DNA of 64,000 bases from contig NZ_JAFKFX010000033.1 of assembly GCF_017308075.1 (NCBI RefSeq), positions 1 to 64,000 on the forward strand. Direction: 5' to 3'. The notes below the pieces were generated by a model. That model saw nothing but the letters and a program-made list of their open reading frames with translations, made no database searches and was not told the origin of the DNA. The position numbers and the translations under genes were made by a program. Numbering within the stretch: position 1 is the first letter of the stretch; each line of letters starts with the position of its first letter. Positions 31,457 to 40,328 of this stretch are shown in pieces. This stretch comes from Allobosea sp. (GTDB lineage: Bacteria; Pseudomonadota; Alphaproteobacteria; Rhizobiales; Beijerinckiaceae).

Positions 31457-32331
31457 TGCGCTCGCTCCTGTTCGTTCCCGGCGACAGCCCGAAGAAGCTG
31501 CAGAAGGGCCTGGAGAGCGGCGCCGACGCGCTGATCCTCGATCTCGAGGATTCGGTCGCGCTCGACGCCAAGCCGCAGGCGCGCGAACTCACCCGCGACT
31601 TTCTCAAGGAAACCGGCGCGCTGGCGCGCCGCCCGCGCCTGATCGTGCGCGTCAACGCGCTCTCGACCGGGCTGACCGAGGCCGATCTCGACGCGATCAT
31701 GCCCGGCGCGCCGGACGCGATCATGCTGCCCAAGGCCGAAGGCGGCCCGGACCTCACCCATCTCGCCGCCCAGATCGCGGTGCGCGAGGCCGAATGCGAC
31801 CTCGCCGACGGGGCGACCCGGATCATCGCCATCGCCACCGAGACCGGCAAGGGCATCTTCGCGCTCGGCAGCTATGCCGGCGCCAGCCACCGGCTCGAAG
31901 CCCTGACCTGGGGCGCCGAGGACCTCTCGGCGGATCTCGGCGCCGAGACCAACCGGCTGGAGGATGGCAGCTATGCCGACCCCTACCGGATGGCGCGCTC
32001 GCTCACCCTGTTCGCCGCCGCCGCCGCCCAGGTCGACGCCATCGACAGCGTCTTCACCGCCTTCCGCGACAGCGAGGGCCTGCGGTCCGAATGCCTCGCC
32101 GGCCGGCGCGACGGCTTCACCGGCAAGATGGCGATCCATCCGGCCCAGGTCGCCGTCATCAACGAGGTCTTCTCGCCCTCGCCCGAGGCGCTGGCGCGGG
32201 CCGAGGTGATCATCGCCCTGTTCGACGCCAATCCCGGCCTCGGCGTCATCGGCCTCGACGGCGAGATGCTCGACCGCCCCCATCTGATGCGCGCCCGCCG
32301 CCTCAAGGCGCGCGCCGACAAGCTGGGCTGA
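31456..32331 (+). CDS. HpcH/HpaI-type CoA ester lyase (CitE-like)
   Basis: 291 residues. MRSLLFVPGDSPKKL, ALILDLEDSVALDAK, IMLPKAEGGPDL and IAIATETGKGIFAL match the CitE/malyl-CoA lyase family; DGFTGKMAIHPAQVAVINEV is the typical C-terminal motif. Likely substrates are malyl-, citramalyl- or citryl-CoA compounds. Cotranscribed with the MaoC gene. Its whole antisense strand is open in the frame of the convergent transporter. Confidence 0.9.
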   Translation: MRSLLFVPGDSPKKLQKGLESGADALILDLEDSVALDAKPQARELTRDFLKETGALARRPRLIVRVNALSTGLTEADLDAIMPGAPDAIMLPKAEGGPDLTHLAAQIAVREAECDLADGATRIIAIATETGKGIFALGSYAGASHRLEALTWGAEDLSADLGAETNRLEDGSYADPYRMARSLTLFAAAAAQVDAIDSVFTAFRDSEGLRSECLAGRRDGFTGKMAIHPAQVAVINEVFSPSPEALARAEVIIALFDANPGLGVIGLDGEMLDRPHLMRARRLKARADKLG

Positions 32332-33912
32332 CCCGAAGCGGGGGCAACCCTCCGGCTCGGCGGAGGCGGCGCAGGTCGCGACCGCGCCGCCTTCCGCCCG
32401 GAGCCGGAATCCGCCGAAGATCACGAAGCTGATCGCGGCCAGCAGGCCGGCGCTAATGCCGCCATAGAGCATCACCCAGCCGAAGCCGCGGACCAGCGCC
32501 GCATGCACCCCGGTGCCGGACGAATCATGCAGCGCCAGGACCGGATAGCTCTGCGGCAGCGCGCCGAGATTTCCGGCGGCGACCGAGGTCGCCAGCGCCT
32601 GCAGCTGCGAAGCATCGAGCACGCCGGAGAGCCCGGCAGGCAGCGACCGGCGGATGCCCTCGACCAGGATCAGCCCCATCACCGGAATGTTGATCGCGAG
32701 CGCAATCAGCCGGGCGCTGATGTCGATGCCGGACGCCATCCCCGCGCGATTGCTCGGCACGGCGCCGGTCGTGGTGTTGGTCACCGCCGTATTGGTCAGG
32801 CCGAGCCCGATCCCGGCGAGCAGCGCGCCTGGCAGCACCGTTGACCAGCCGGGCTCGGCGACGGCGCTGCCCAGCCACATGGCGATGAACCCGGCGCCCA
32901 TGGCGAGCATGCCGAGCGGAACCACCAGCTGCGGGCCATGGCGGCGCAGCAGATGGTCCGAGATCGCCGGCATCATCATGAAGGGCACGGTGTAGGCCAG
33001 CAGCAGCAGGCCGGTCGCCTCGGCGCTAAGACCGAGCCCGCTCTGGAAGTAGATCGGCAGGTAGATGATGAAGGGCCAGTAGCTGAAATTCATCGCGGCG
33101 CAACCAATGATCGCGCCGCTGAAACGACGGATCCGGAACACCGAGAAATCGAACATCGGCTGCGGCGCACGCTTCTCCACGAACAGGAAGGCGGTGACGC
33201 TGGTCAGGGCCAGACCGGCGATTCCGAGCGACAAAGGCAGGCCGAGTTCGGCGCCCTGCGTGATGACGAAGGCAAGTCCGAAAACCGCGAGGGTCAGCGT
33301 GACGATGCCGGCAAGGTCGAGCTGCTTCGCCTGCGGATCGCGCGATTCGCGGATGCCGATCGCTGCCGGCACCAGCGCCAGCACGGTTAGCGGCACATGG
33401 ACCAGGAACACCCATTGCCAGCCGGCCAGCGTCGCGATCATGCCACCGACCACCGGACCGAAGCCCAAGCCGACGCCGCTGACGACGCCCCAGAGGGTGA
33501 AGGCCCTGCCGCGCTCGCGCCCGTCCGGGAACTGATGCGAGATGATCGCGATGGCGCAGGTCAGCATCGCGCCGCCCGCCATGCCCTGCAGGAACCGGCC
33601 GGCGATCAGCACCGGCGCGCTCTGCGCCAGCCCGCAGATCAGCGAGGTCACCCCGAAGGCGGCGGTGGTCGCCATGAAGACGCGCTTGCGGCCATAGCGG
33701 TCAGCGAACGTACCGGTCGCCATCAGCACCGCCGTACAGGCGATGGTGTAGGCGTTCATGATCCATTGCAGCGCCCGGAAATCGGCAGGCAGCGTCGATT
33801 CCAGGATCGGCAGGATCACCGGAATGCTGGAGATCTCGAGGCCGAACATCAGGGATGCCAGGCAGATTCCGGCCAGTGCCGCCCTGTCACGCGCGTTCGA
33901 AGAGCTGGTCAT
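32332..33912 (-). CDS. DHA2 family MFS multidrug transporter, 3' end unresolved
   Basis: A 14-helix drug:H+ antiporter of the EmrB/QacA type. GTFADRYGRKRVFMA is the first-loop motif, GRFLQGMAGGAMLTCAIAII and WGVVSGVGLGFGPVVGGMI are typical; the last helix is WVMLYGGISAGLLAAISFVI. The start at 33912 follows GAAAGG. No stop occurs where the protein should end: the frame stays open to 31108, across the antisense of the lyase and MaoC genes, giving a formal 934-residue ORF. The end given is the edge of the convergent gene. A lost stop or frameshift is likely. Divergent from LysR. Confidence 0.75.
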
Positions 33913-34039
33913 CGCAAGCACCTTTCGCGATCCGCCACAGCGGCGGGATCGATGGAGGCACTCGTCTAGGGACAGCTACAACATGACGGAAATGATTTAA
34001 TTTCTCGCACTTCAGTGCGTACGCTAATAAATCTCGATC

Positions 34040-34948
34040 ATGGATTTCGCCCCCGAGCTTTTGCGCGCCCTCGTCGCGGTCGAGGAGGCCGGCGGCTTCA
34101 CCCGCGCCGCCGAGCGCCTGCACCTGACGCAATCGGCGGTCAGCCATCAGATTCGCCGGCTGGAGGAGCAGGTCGGCCGCCCGCTCTTCACCCGCACCAC
34201 GCGCAAGCTGGCTCTGACCGAGGATGGCGAGGATTTCCTGCGCCATGCCAGGCAGATCCTGCAGGCCCATGCGGCCTTGGCGCAGCGCTTCCGGATCTCG
34301 GCGCTTGCGGGCTCGATCCGCTTCGGCGTGCCGGAGAACTTCCTCGGCGACGAGCTGCCGCAATTGCTGTGCCGCTTCGCCCGCGCCTTCCCGGCCGTGC
34401 GTCTCGAAGCGTCGGTCAGCGTCTGCCAGGATTTCAGCTCCAGGATCGAGAATGGCGAGCTCGACCTTGCGGTGGCGATGCGCCGGGCCGGCGAGAGCGG
34501 CGGAACGGTGCTGCGGCGGCAGCGCTTCGTTTGGGCCGCCTCCGATGACTTCGCCGTCCCGCCGGGCGCCTCGCTGCCGCTCGCGCTCTCGAATCCGCCC
34601 TGCCTGTGCCGCACGATCGCGATCGAGTCCCTCGCCGATACCGGCGTCGAATGGCACACTGGCTTCACCTCGGCCAATCTGCACGGCTTGCGGGCGGCGA
34701 TGCTGGCCGGGCTCGGCGCCTCGATCATCGCGCATGACGAGCTCGAGCCCGGCATGAGGGTGCTCGGGCCCGCCTATGGCCTGCCGCCCTTGCCGGACCT
34801 GGAATTCGCGCTGATCTGGTCGCCCGGCGGCAAGACGCCCTGCGCGCGCGAGCTCGGGCGGCTGATCATCGAAGCCACGCAAGACCCCGGTGGCGCGGTA
34901 CCGCGCCGGTTGCGTCAGCCCGCCGCACGGGCTGGCACGAGAGATTAA
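34040..34948 (+). CDS. LysR family transcriptional regulator
   Basis: 302 residues. The N-terminal HTH reads LRALVAVEEAGGFTRAAERL and LTQSAVSHQIRRLEEQVGRP; a periplasmic-binding-like effector domain starts near 92. The 127-bp divergent gap to the DHA2 transporter gene makes this the likely regulator of that transporter. Confidence 0.92.
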   Translation: MDFAPELLRALVAVEEAGGFTRAAERLHLTQSAVSHQIRRLEEQVGRPLFTRTTRKLALTEDGEDFLRHARQILQAHAALAQRFRISALAGSIRFGVPENFLGDELPQLLCRFARAFPAVRLEASVSVCQDFSSRIENGELDLAVAMRRAGESGGTVLRRQRFVWAASDDFAVPPGASLPLALSNPPCLCRTIAIESLADTGVEWHTGFTSANLHGLRAAMLAGLGASIIAHDELEPGMRVLGPAYGLPPLPDLEFALIWSPGGKTPCARELGRLIIEATQDPGGAVPRRLRQPAARAGTRD

Positions 34949-35035
34949 GCGAAGCCGCCAACCGATTCTGACGATTCAGGCTTTGGCGATTGCAGCCCGG
35001 CCTTGCGGGCGGCGCCTCGCCCACAAGGCCGGCCG

Positions 35036-35221
35036 TCACAGCGTCCTGATCTGGCGGCAGCTGCGTTGTCCCGAGGACAGGCAATCCTGCGCCTTGCGGC
35101 TCTCGTTGAGCTCGCGCAGCAGCCAGAAGCCGAGGCCGAGCAGGGCCAGTACCGCGACGATGGCGAGCAGGTTGACGGTCATCTGCCAGTCCGGGTCCTG
35201 CTCGTCATCGGGCGGCGGCAT
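35036..35221 (-). CDS. Small single-helix membrane protein
   Basis: 61 residues: a charged N-terminus, one transmembrane segment (TVNLLAIVAVLALLGLGFWL) and RKAQDCLSSGQRSC at the C-terminus. Small proteins with this QTVN-helix-RKxQDCxxSGRRxC plan recur in this order. It is six bases after the flavin reductase stop. Confidence 0.72.
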   Translation of the reverse strand: MPPPDDEQDPDWQMTVNLLAIVAVLALLGLGFWLLRELNESRKAQDCLSSGQRSCRQIRTL

Positions 35222-35227
35222 CCGCGT

Positions 35228-35842
35228 CTAGCCGCCGGGCGGACGCGCGATCGAGAACAGCTCGGTCACCTCGGCATAGTCGGCATAGCCGCAGCGCGCG
35301 ATCGGGTTGGCGCCGGCGGTGTCGAAGCGGCCATCGCGAATATAGGCCTCGTCGATGAAGACGCCGACGACCTGGCCGAGCACCATCCAGCGCGGCACCT
35401 CCTGCCCGTCGAGATCGCGCAATTGCTGCACCGAGAGCAGCTTGCATTCGAGCGCGGCGGGGCTCGCCGCCACGCGCGGCGGCTTGACGAAGCGCGACGG
35501 CGCCATTGCGAGCCCGGCATGGGCATATTCGCTCTCCCCGCGCGGCAGCGGCGCCGAGGTCAGGTTCATCTGCTCGGCGAGCGCCCGGGTGACGAGGCTG
35601 CAGGTGAACTCGCCGGTCTCCTCGATGAAGGCGACCGCGTCCTTCCGGTTCTCTGAGGCGAACATCACGATGTTGGGCCGCGAGGAGATCGCATTGAAGA
35701 AGCTGTAGGGCGAGAGATTGACCTCGCCCTTGGCGCTCACCGCGCTGATCCAGCCGATCGGCCGCGGCGCCACGATCGCCTTGAACGGATCATGCTTGAG
35801 GTCGTGCGGCGCGCCGCTGCTCGAATAGATCACCGCGCTCAC
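35228..35842 (-). CDS. Flavin reductase family protein
   Basis: 204 residues of the FMN-binding split-barrel type: AIVAPRPIGWISAVSAKGEV, NLSPYSFFNAISSRPNIVMF and DAVAFIEETGEFTCSLVTRA. It probably supplies reduced flavin or acts as an NAD(P)H oxidoreductase. It overlaps the upstream nitroreductase gene by four bases, suggesting paired redox functions. Confidence 0.92.
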   Translation of the reverse strand: MSAVIYSSSGAPHDLKHDPFKAIVAPRPIGWISAVSAKGEVNLSPYSFFNAISSRPNIVMFASENRKDAVAFIEETGEFTCSLVTRALAEQMNLTSAPLPRGESEYAHAGLAMAPSRFVKPPRVAASPAALECKLLSVQQLRDLDGQEVPRWMVLGQVVGVFIDEAYIRDGRFDTAGANPIARCGYADYAEVTELFSIARPPGG

Positions 35843-36408
35843 TGCCCGTAATGGCTGACGATGGCGGCGAGGTCCGGCCGCTCGCGATCGGCCGGCTTGG
35901 TGTCGGCGGTGCCGAGATGCACGAAGCCGGCGATGCGCTCGTCGGCGGCGAGGCCGAAGGCATCCAGAACGTCGCGGTCAAAGGCGAACCAGTTGGTCAG
36001 CCAGGAGCCGGAAAAGCCCATCGCCTCGGCGGCGACGAGCAGATTGAAGCAGACGGCGCCGGCCGAGAGCTCCTGCTCCCAGAGCGGGATCTTCTCATGC
36101 TGGCGGGCGCGCGACACCACGGCGATGACGACCGGCGCATGGGCGAGACGCTTGGCCTCGAACGCGACCTTGTCCTCCGGCGCATCGGGATTGCGCTTGC
36201 GGAACACCTCGCCGACCAGCGCCGCGGCCTTGGCCTTGGCCGCGCCCGAGAAGACGATGAAGCGCCAGGGCACGAGCTTGCCATGGTCGGGCACCCGCGC
36301 CGCGATGGTCAGGAGTTCGGAAAGCTGGCGCTCATCCGGGCCGGGCGCGGCCAGAAATTGCGGCGGAACCGAGCGGCGGAGCTTGAGCAGGGCGAGCGTG
36401 TCGGTCAT
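35839..36408 (-). CDS. Nitroreductase family protein
   Basis: 189 residues, FMN-dependent, of the YdjA-like short type: LLKLRRSVPPQFLAAPGPDE, RVPDHGKLVPWRFIVFSGAA, SAGAVCFNLLVAAEAMGFSG and GFVHLGTADTKPADRERPDL. ATGA overlap with the flavin reductase gene. Confidence 0.92.
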   Translation of the reverse strand: MTDTLALLKLRRSVPPQFLAAPGPDERQLSELLTIAARVPDHGKLVPWRFIVFSGAAKAKAAALVGEVFRKRNPDAPEDKVAFEAKRLAHAPVVIAVVSRARQHEKIPLWEQELSAGAVCFNLLVAAEAMGFSGSWLTNWFAFDRDVLDAFGLAADERIAGFVHLGTADTKPADRERPDLAAIVSHYGQ

Positions 36409-36522
36409 GAACGATCCAGGCAGGAGAGGATGGCAGGGCGAACGCCGCTGGCGGCCGCTCCTGAGTTAAGGTTTTGCCATGATGAGGACAAGCGAGCCTG
36501 CTCCTACTCCGGCGCAAGGATG

Positions 36523-37461
36523 ATGACGGCACGGCGCATGTTTCAAACCGAAGAGTTCAAGCTTGGCGGCGAGCGGGCTGCCCGCCGTTGCGCAGCCATC
36601 CTCCTGGCGGCTCTCGTCGCCATGCCCGCCCTGGCGCAGGCGCAATCCCCTGCGCCGCCGGCCGCCGGCCCCGCCCCGGCCACGAACAGCTTCCTCGGCA
36701 CGCGCACCGGCCAGGCGACGCTGGCGCTCGGCGCGCAATTCTCCGCCGATCGCAAGCCGATCCGCTCCGGCCTGGTCTGGCGCGTTCTCGTCGAGACCGC
36801 GGACGGAACGCCGCCGCGCATCGTCGCCCGCTCGAACGATGCCGAGCCGGTGTTCCAGCTCGAGCCCGGCGTCTATCTGCTGCACGCCGCCTATGGCTTC
36901 GCCAGCGGCACGCGGCGCGTCACGCTCGGCCCGCAGGGGCTGAGCGACAAGATCAGCATCAGCGCCGGAGCCCTCTCGCTGGCCGGCTCGATCGGCGAGA
37001 CGCCGATCCCTCCGGCGCAGCTCACCTTCTCGGTTTTCGTGCCGCTGCAAGGCAATTCGGAAGGCCGCCTCGTCGTCGCCAACGCCAAGGCCGGCGAATT
37101 GATCCGGCTGCCCGAGGGCACCTACCACATCGTCTCGACCTATGGTGACTCGAACGCCATCCAGCGCGCCGATGTCCGCGTCGAAGCCGGCAAGGTGACG
37201 CAGGCGACCCTTCACCACCGGGCGGCGATGGTGACGCTCAAGCTCGTCGCCGGCCCCGGCGGCGAAGCCTTCGCCGGAACCGCCTTCAGCGTGCTCACCC
37301 CCGGCGGCGACATCATCCGCGAGGCGATCGGTGCCTTCCCCCAGGTCATCCTCGCCGAAGGCGACTATGTCCTGATCGCCCGGCAGGAGGGGCAGGTCTT
37401 CTCGCGCGACTTCAAGGTCGAGGCCGGCCGCGACCGCGACATCGAGGTGATCGCCCGCTGA
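36523..37461 (+). CDS. Exported protein with repeated beta-domains
   Basis: 312 residues. A signal peptide (RRCAAILLAALVAMPALAQA) precedes a Pro/Ala linker and at least two related beta-rich units: PVFQLEPGVYLLHAAYGFAS and ELIRLPEGTYHIVSTYGDSN, with a third at QVILAEGDYVLIARQEGQVF. Each ends in a strand pair followed by a V-E-A-G motif. No family assigned; the repeat plan suggests a surface or envelope protein. The start uses ATG 36523 (36520 is equivalent). Confidence 0.72.
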   Translation: MTARRMFQTEEFKLGGERAARRCAAILLAALVAMPALAQAQSPAPPAAGPAPATNSFLGTRTGQATLALGAQFSADRKPIRSGLVWRVLVETADGTPPRIVARSNDAEPVFQLEPGVYLLHAAYGFASGTRRVTLGPQGLSDKISISAGALSLAGSIGETPIPPAQLTFSVFVPLQGNSEGRLVVANAKAGELIRLPEGTYHIVSTYGDSNAIQRADVRVEAGKVTQATLHHRAAMVTLKLVAGPGGEAFAGTAFSVLTPGGDIIREAIGAFPQVILAEGDYVLIARQEGQVFSRDFKVEAGRDRDIEVIAR

Positions 37462-37479
37462 TCCGGGCGCTTCACGGCC

Positions 37480-38310
37480 TCAATTGGTCGGCTTGCCGTC
37501 GGATCGCGTCCCGGTCAGCGCCGCCGCGATCCCGTCGGCGAGGCGCACGGCGAGACAGCGATAGCCGGCATCGACGAGATGCAGGTCGCCATCCATGCCG
37601 ACCAGCTCCTCCGCGGTGAACTGCTTGCTGCGCGACCAGCTCCGCATCATGCCGTAGCGCGGAAACACCGAGACATTGTTCTCGGCGGCCGTCTTGGCGA
37701 GCACGGCCCGGTAATCGTCATATTTCGGATAGCGACCCTCGCGCGGCAGCCATTGCAGGTCCATCAGCACGAGATCGATGCCGGCGCCCTGTACCTGGCG
37801 GATGCCCTTCTTCAGGATCTTCGCCAGCTTCTCCTCGCCGATATCGCGGATCGCGTCGTTCACCGCCGTCTGCCAGATCAGCAGCGAGGGCTTTTCGGCG
37901 ATGACGTCGCTCTCCATGCGCAGCAGCATGTCATAGGCGGACTGGCCGCCGACGCCCTTGTTGATCACCCTGATCTCGCGCCCCGGCAGGCGCCGGCGCA
38001 ACTCGGCCTCGAGCACGGCCGGGTAACTGCTATTAGCCTCGCTCGCGCCGGAACCCGCTGTGGTCGAGGATCCCAAGGCGACGATGACGAGCTGATTGGT
38101 CTCGGTCAGGGCGCGCTTCGCGGCAGGCAGAACCGGCACGAAGGGGTGCTGGCTGGCGCCGGCCCGGCAGCGCACGTCATTGGCGGGGGCAAACGGCTTC
38201 GGCGCCGCGAGCACCGGCGCGCACGCCAATGCGAAGGCGACGGCGATCAGGCCGCGACAGGCTGCTCGCGAGGGGCGCCGGCGGCGCGAGCCGTAAGCGT
38301 CTTGTACCAC
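37480..38310 (-). CDS. SGNH/GDSL hydrolase, exported
   Basis: About 276 residues from GTG 38310. A signal peptide-like stretch (RGLIAVAFALACAPVLAAPK) precedes block I IVALGSSTTAGSGASEANSS, block III WQTAVNDAI and block V DGDLHLVDAGYRCLA, the SGNH esterase signature. Overlap with the end of the OpgC gene suggests cotranscription; an SGNH esterase with an acyltransferase fits modification of glucans or surface polysaccharides (inference). Confidence 0.8.
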   Translation of the reverse strand: MVQDAYGSRRRRPSRAACRGLIAVAFALACAPVLAAPKPFAPANDVRCRAGASQHPFVPVLPAAKRALTETNQLVIVALGSSTTAGSGASEANSSYPAVLEAELRRRLPGREIRVINKGVGGQSAYDMLLRMESDVIAEKPSLLIWQTAVNDAIRDIGEEKLAKILKKGIRQVQGAGIDLVLMDLQWLPREGRYPKYDDYRAVLAKTAAENNVSVFPRYGMMRSWSRSKQFTAEELVGMDGDLHLVDAGYRCLAVRLADGIAAALTGTRSDGKPTN

Positions 38311-39488
38311 GACAGAAACATTCCTAGCCCGGCCAGGATCGTAATCCCTGCGAAGTTGACAAGCAATTGCACCCACAGGGCAAAAGAGGTCTCGGCCAGG
38401 ATGATCTGTCCGGCGATGGCGAGCACGATGCCAGCGCAGAAGACCTCCAGGGAATGGCGCCCGATCACGGCCAGCCCGCCGCCGATCCGGCTGCGCAGGA
38501 TCGGCGAGCCCGGGCGCAGATAGCGCAGCACGAGCCAGACCAGGGCCAAGAGATGGACGAGCCGAACCGGCGCCAGATTGGTCTTGTCGATGCCGATCTG
38601 CAATCCGTCGACCCATTCGCCGAGCATCGGCACGCCGGCGAGGAAGTTGCCGGAGGCAAGCTTCACCGAAGCGGCGAAAACCAGCACGCTAAGCGCCAAC
38701 AGATCGATCAGGGCGAGCCGCGGCAGCCTCGCGCCGACCAGCGCCAGCCGGCCGAGAACGACACCGAGGACGAAGGTCACCTGCCAGGCGAAGGGATTGA
38801 AGAACCAGCCGGCCTCACCGGGATGGTTCGGCAGGTTCCAGCCGAGATGTATGGCGACCTGCCAGAGCGCGAGCGAAGCCAGCAGCGTCGGCAAGGGGCT
38901 GGTGCGCGCCGCGACATAGATCAGCGGAAACAGCGCCAGCAGCACGATATAGAGCGGCAGGATGTCGAGATAATAGGGCTGGTAAGTCAGTCCGAGCGCG
39001 TTGATCACCGCAGCCGGCGTGTCGCTGAAGAAGGGCTGGATGTTGATCGCTTCCATGTAGAGCGAGTTCTGCGTGCGCACGATCGCAGTGGCGATGATGC
39101 CGCAGACCAGCACGAACAGCGCGAGATGGGCGATGTAGAGCGTCCAGATCCGGGCGCCGACCTTGAGCGCGCCGACGAGCATGCCGCGCTGGTCGATCAG
39201 CCGGCCATAGGCGAAGGCGGCCGAGACGCCGGCTAGCAGCACGAAGATGTCGGCGGCGTCGGAGAAACCGTAATTATGCGGCATCCAGGCCGAGACGACA
39301 TTGCCCGGCATGTGGTTGACGAAAATGATCAGCAGGATCAGGCCGCGAATGGCGTCGATGCGCAGATCGCGCCCGGGCAAGGCCGCTTCACGCGGCCCCT
39401 TCCCGAACAGCATCAGGCGCCAGAAACCGCTCACGTCACACCGCTCCGTCAAAAGGCTGAATCGGAAGGCCGCCAGCCTCTCGTTCAT
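38247..39488 (-). CDS. OpgC-type membrane acyltransferase
   Basis: 413 residues, about ten transmembrane helices. GRDLRIDAIRGLILLIIFVN, HMPGNVVSAWMPHNYGFSDA and ADIFVLLAGVSAAFAYG are the OpgC motifs. OpgC-family proteins succinylate or otherwise acylate periplasmic glucans. The start at 39488 has no clear ribosome site; a start at residue 26 (MLFGKGPREA) is possible. Confidence 0.88.
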   Translation of the reverse strand: MNERLAAFRFSLLTERCDVSGFWRLMLFGKGPREAALPGRDLRIDAIRGLILLIIFVNHMPGNVVSAWMPHNYGFSDAADIFVLLAGVSAAFAYGRLIDQRGMLVGALKVGARIWTLYIAHLALFVLVCGIIATAIVRTQNSLYMEAINIQPFFSDTPAAVINALGLTYQPYYLDILPLYIVLLALFPLIYVAARTSPLPTLLASLALWQVAIHLGWNLPNHPGEAGWFFNPFAWQVTFVLGVVLGRLALVGARLPRLALIDLLALSVLVFAASVKLASGNFLAGVPMLGEWVDGLQIGIDKTNLAPVRLVHLLALVWLVLRYLRPGSPILRSRIGGGLAVIGRHSLEVFCAGIVLAIAGQIILAETSFALWVQLLVNFAGITILAGLGMFLSWYKTLTARAAGAPREQPVAA

Positions 39489-39704
39489 CTGACGTTCATC
39501 TTAACATTGTGTCACCGACAAGGCTCCGCCGGCGGCGTTCACGACACTGTGCTCATAGGGATGAACGCGGCAGGCGCCGGTGCGTTCCAGCCCCGCCTCG
39601 GAGGCTGTTTGGGGCCTTCTGCTGCCCTCATCCTGAGGACTGCGACTGCCCGCTCTTCCGGAGCCCGTTCAGATCAGCTTGGTCCGACCTGATCGGACAA
39701 GGCC

Positions 39705-40328
39705 CTAGTATGGCGGCTCCGCATGGACGAGCTTGCCGTCGATCAGCAGGCGCTTGATCGCGGCCTGGCCGGAGGCCGCGACGGCCGCGACGATCTCGAT
39801 CCGCTTGCGCTCGGTCCGCTCGATCGCCTTGCCCGTGCCCTGCGGCACGAAATAGCTCTCCAGCCCATAGGCGACCCGGATGGCACGAGTGCCGAGTTTG
39901 CAGTCCGGTTCGCCATCGGCGCCGGTCAGGCAGCTACTGGTCGAGGTGACGCGGCCTTCGATCACGCTCTCGCCGGGAGCCGCCGCCGGCTTGCTGAGAT
40001 AGATGCCCTTGGCCTCGGCGAAACCGTCGGCACCCGGCGCGAGGCGGACATAGACCGTCTGATTGCGCTTCAGCGCCTTCTCGCCGTCGAGCGCTGCCGG
40101 ATCGAGCGTGCTGATCTTGTAGCTCAGGATGACATAGTCGCCGCGGAACAGGTCGCGCGGATCGACCGGAGCCGTCGCCAGCCGGACCTCGGTGCCCGAA
40201 CGCAGGATGCGGGCGCGGGATTCGACCAGCAGCAGGATCAGCCCGCCGAGGATCAGGATCGCGGCGAGCGCCCGCCAGAGCACCGGCAGGCGGCCGACGA
40301 GTTGGTCTGCGGCCGGAAGGCGGATCAC
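39705..40328 (-). CDS. GDYXXLXY domain-containing membrane-anchored protein
   Basis: 207 residues from GTG 40328 (GTGA overlap with the preceding gene). One N-terminal transmembrane helix (ALAAILILGGLILLLVESRA), then the signature DLFRGDYVILSYKIS and a second strand domain with SSCLTGADGEPDCKLG. It pairs with the DUF2157 gene, a common arrangement; function unknown. Confidence 0.85.
   Translation of the reverse strand: MIRLPAADQLVGRLPVLWRALAAILILGGLILLLVESRARILRSGTEVRLATAPVDPRDLFRGDYVILSYKISTLDPAALDGEKALKRNQTVYVRLAPGADGFAEAKGIYLSKPAAAPGESVIEGRVTSTSSCLTGADGEPDCKLGTRAIRVAYGLESYFVPQGTGKAIERTERKRIEIVAAVAASGQAAIKRLLIDGKLVHAEPPY

Noticed and set aside
33887-34882. 331-codon minus-strand ORF opposite the LysR gene
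   Set aside because: Low-complexity Arg/Gly-rich translation typical of antisense frames.
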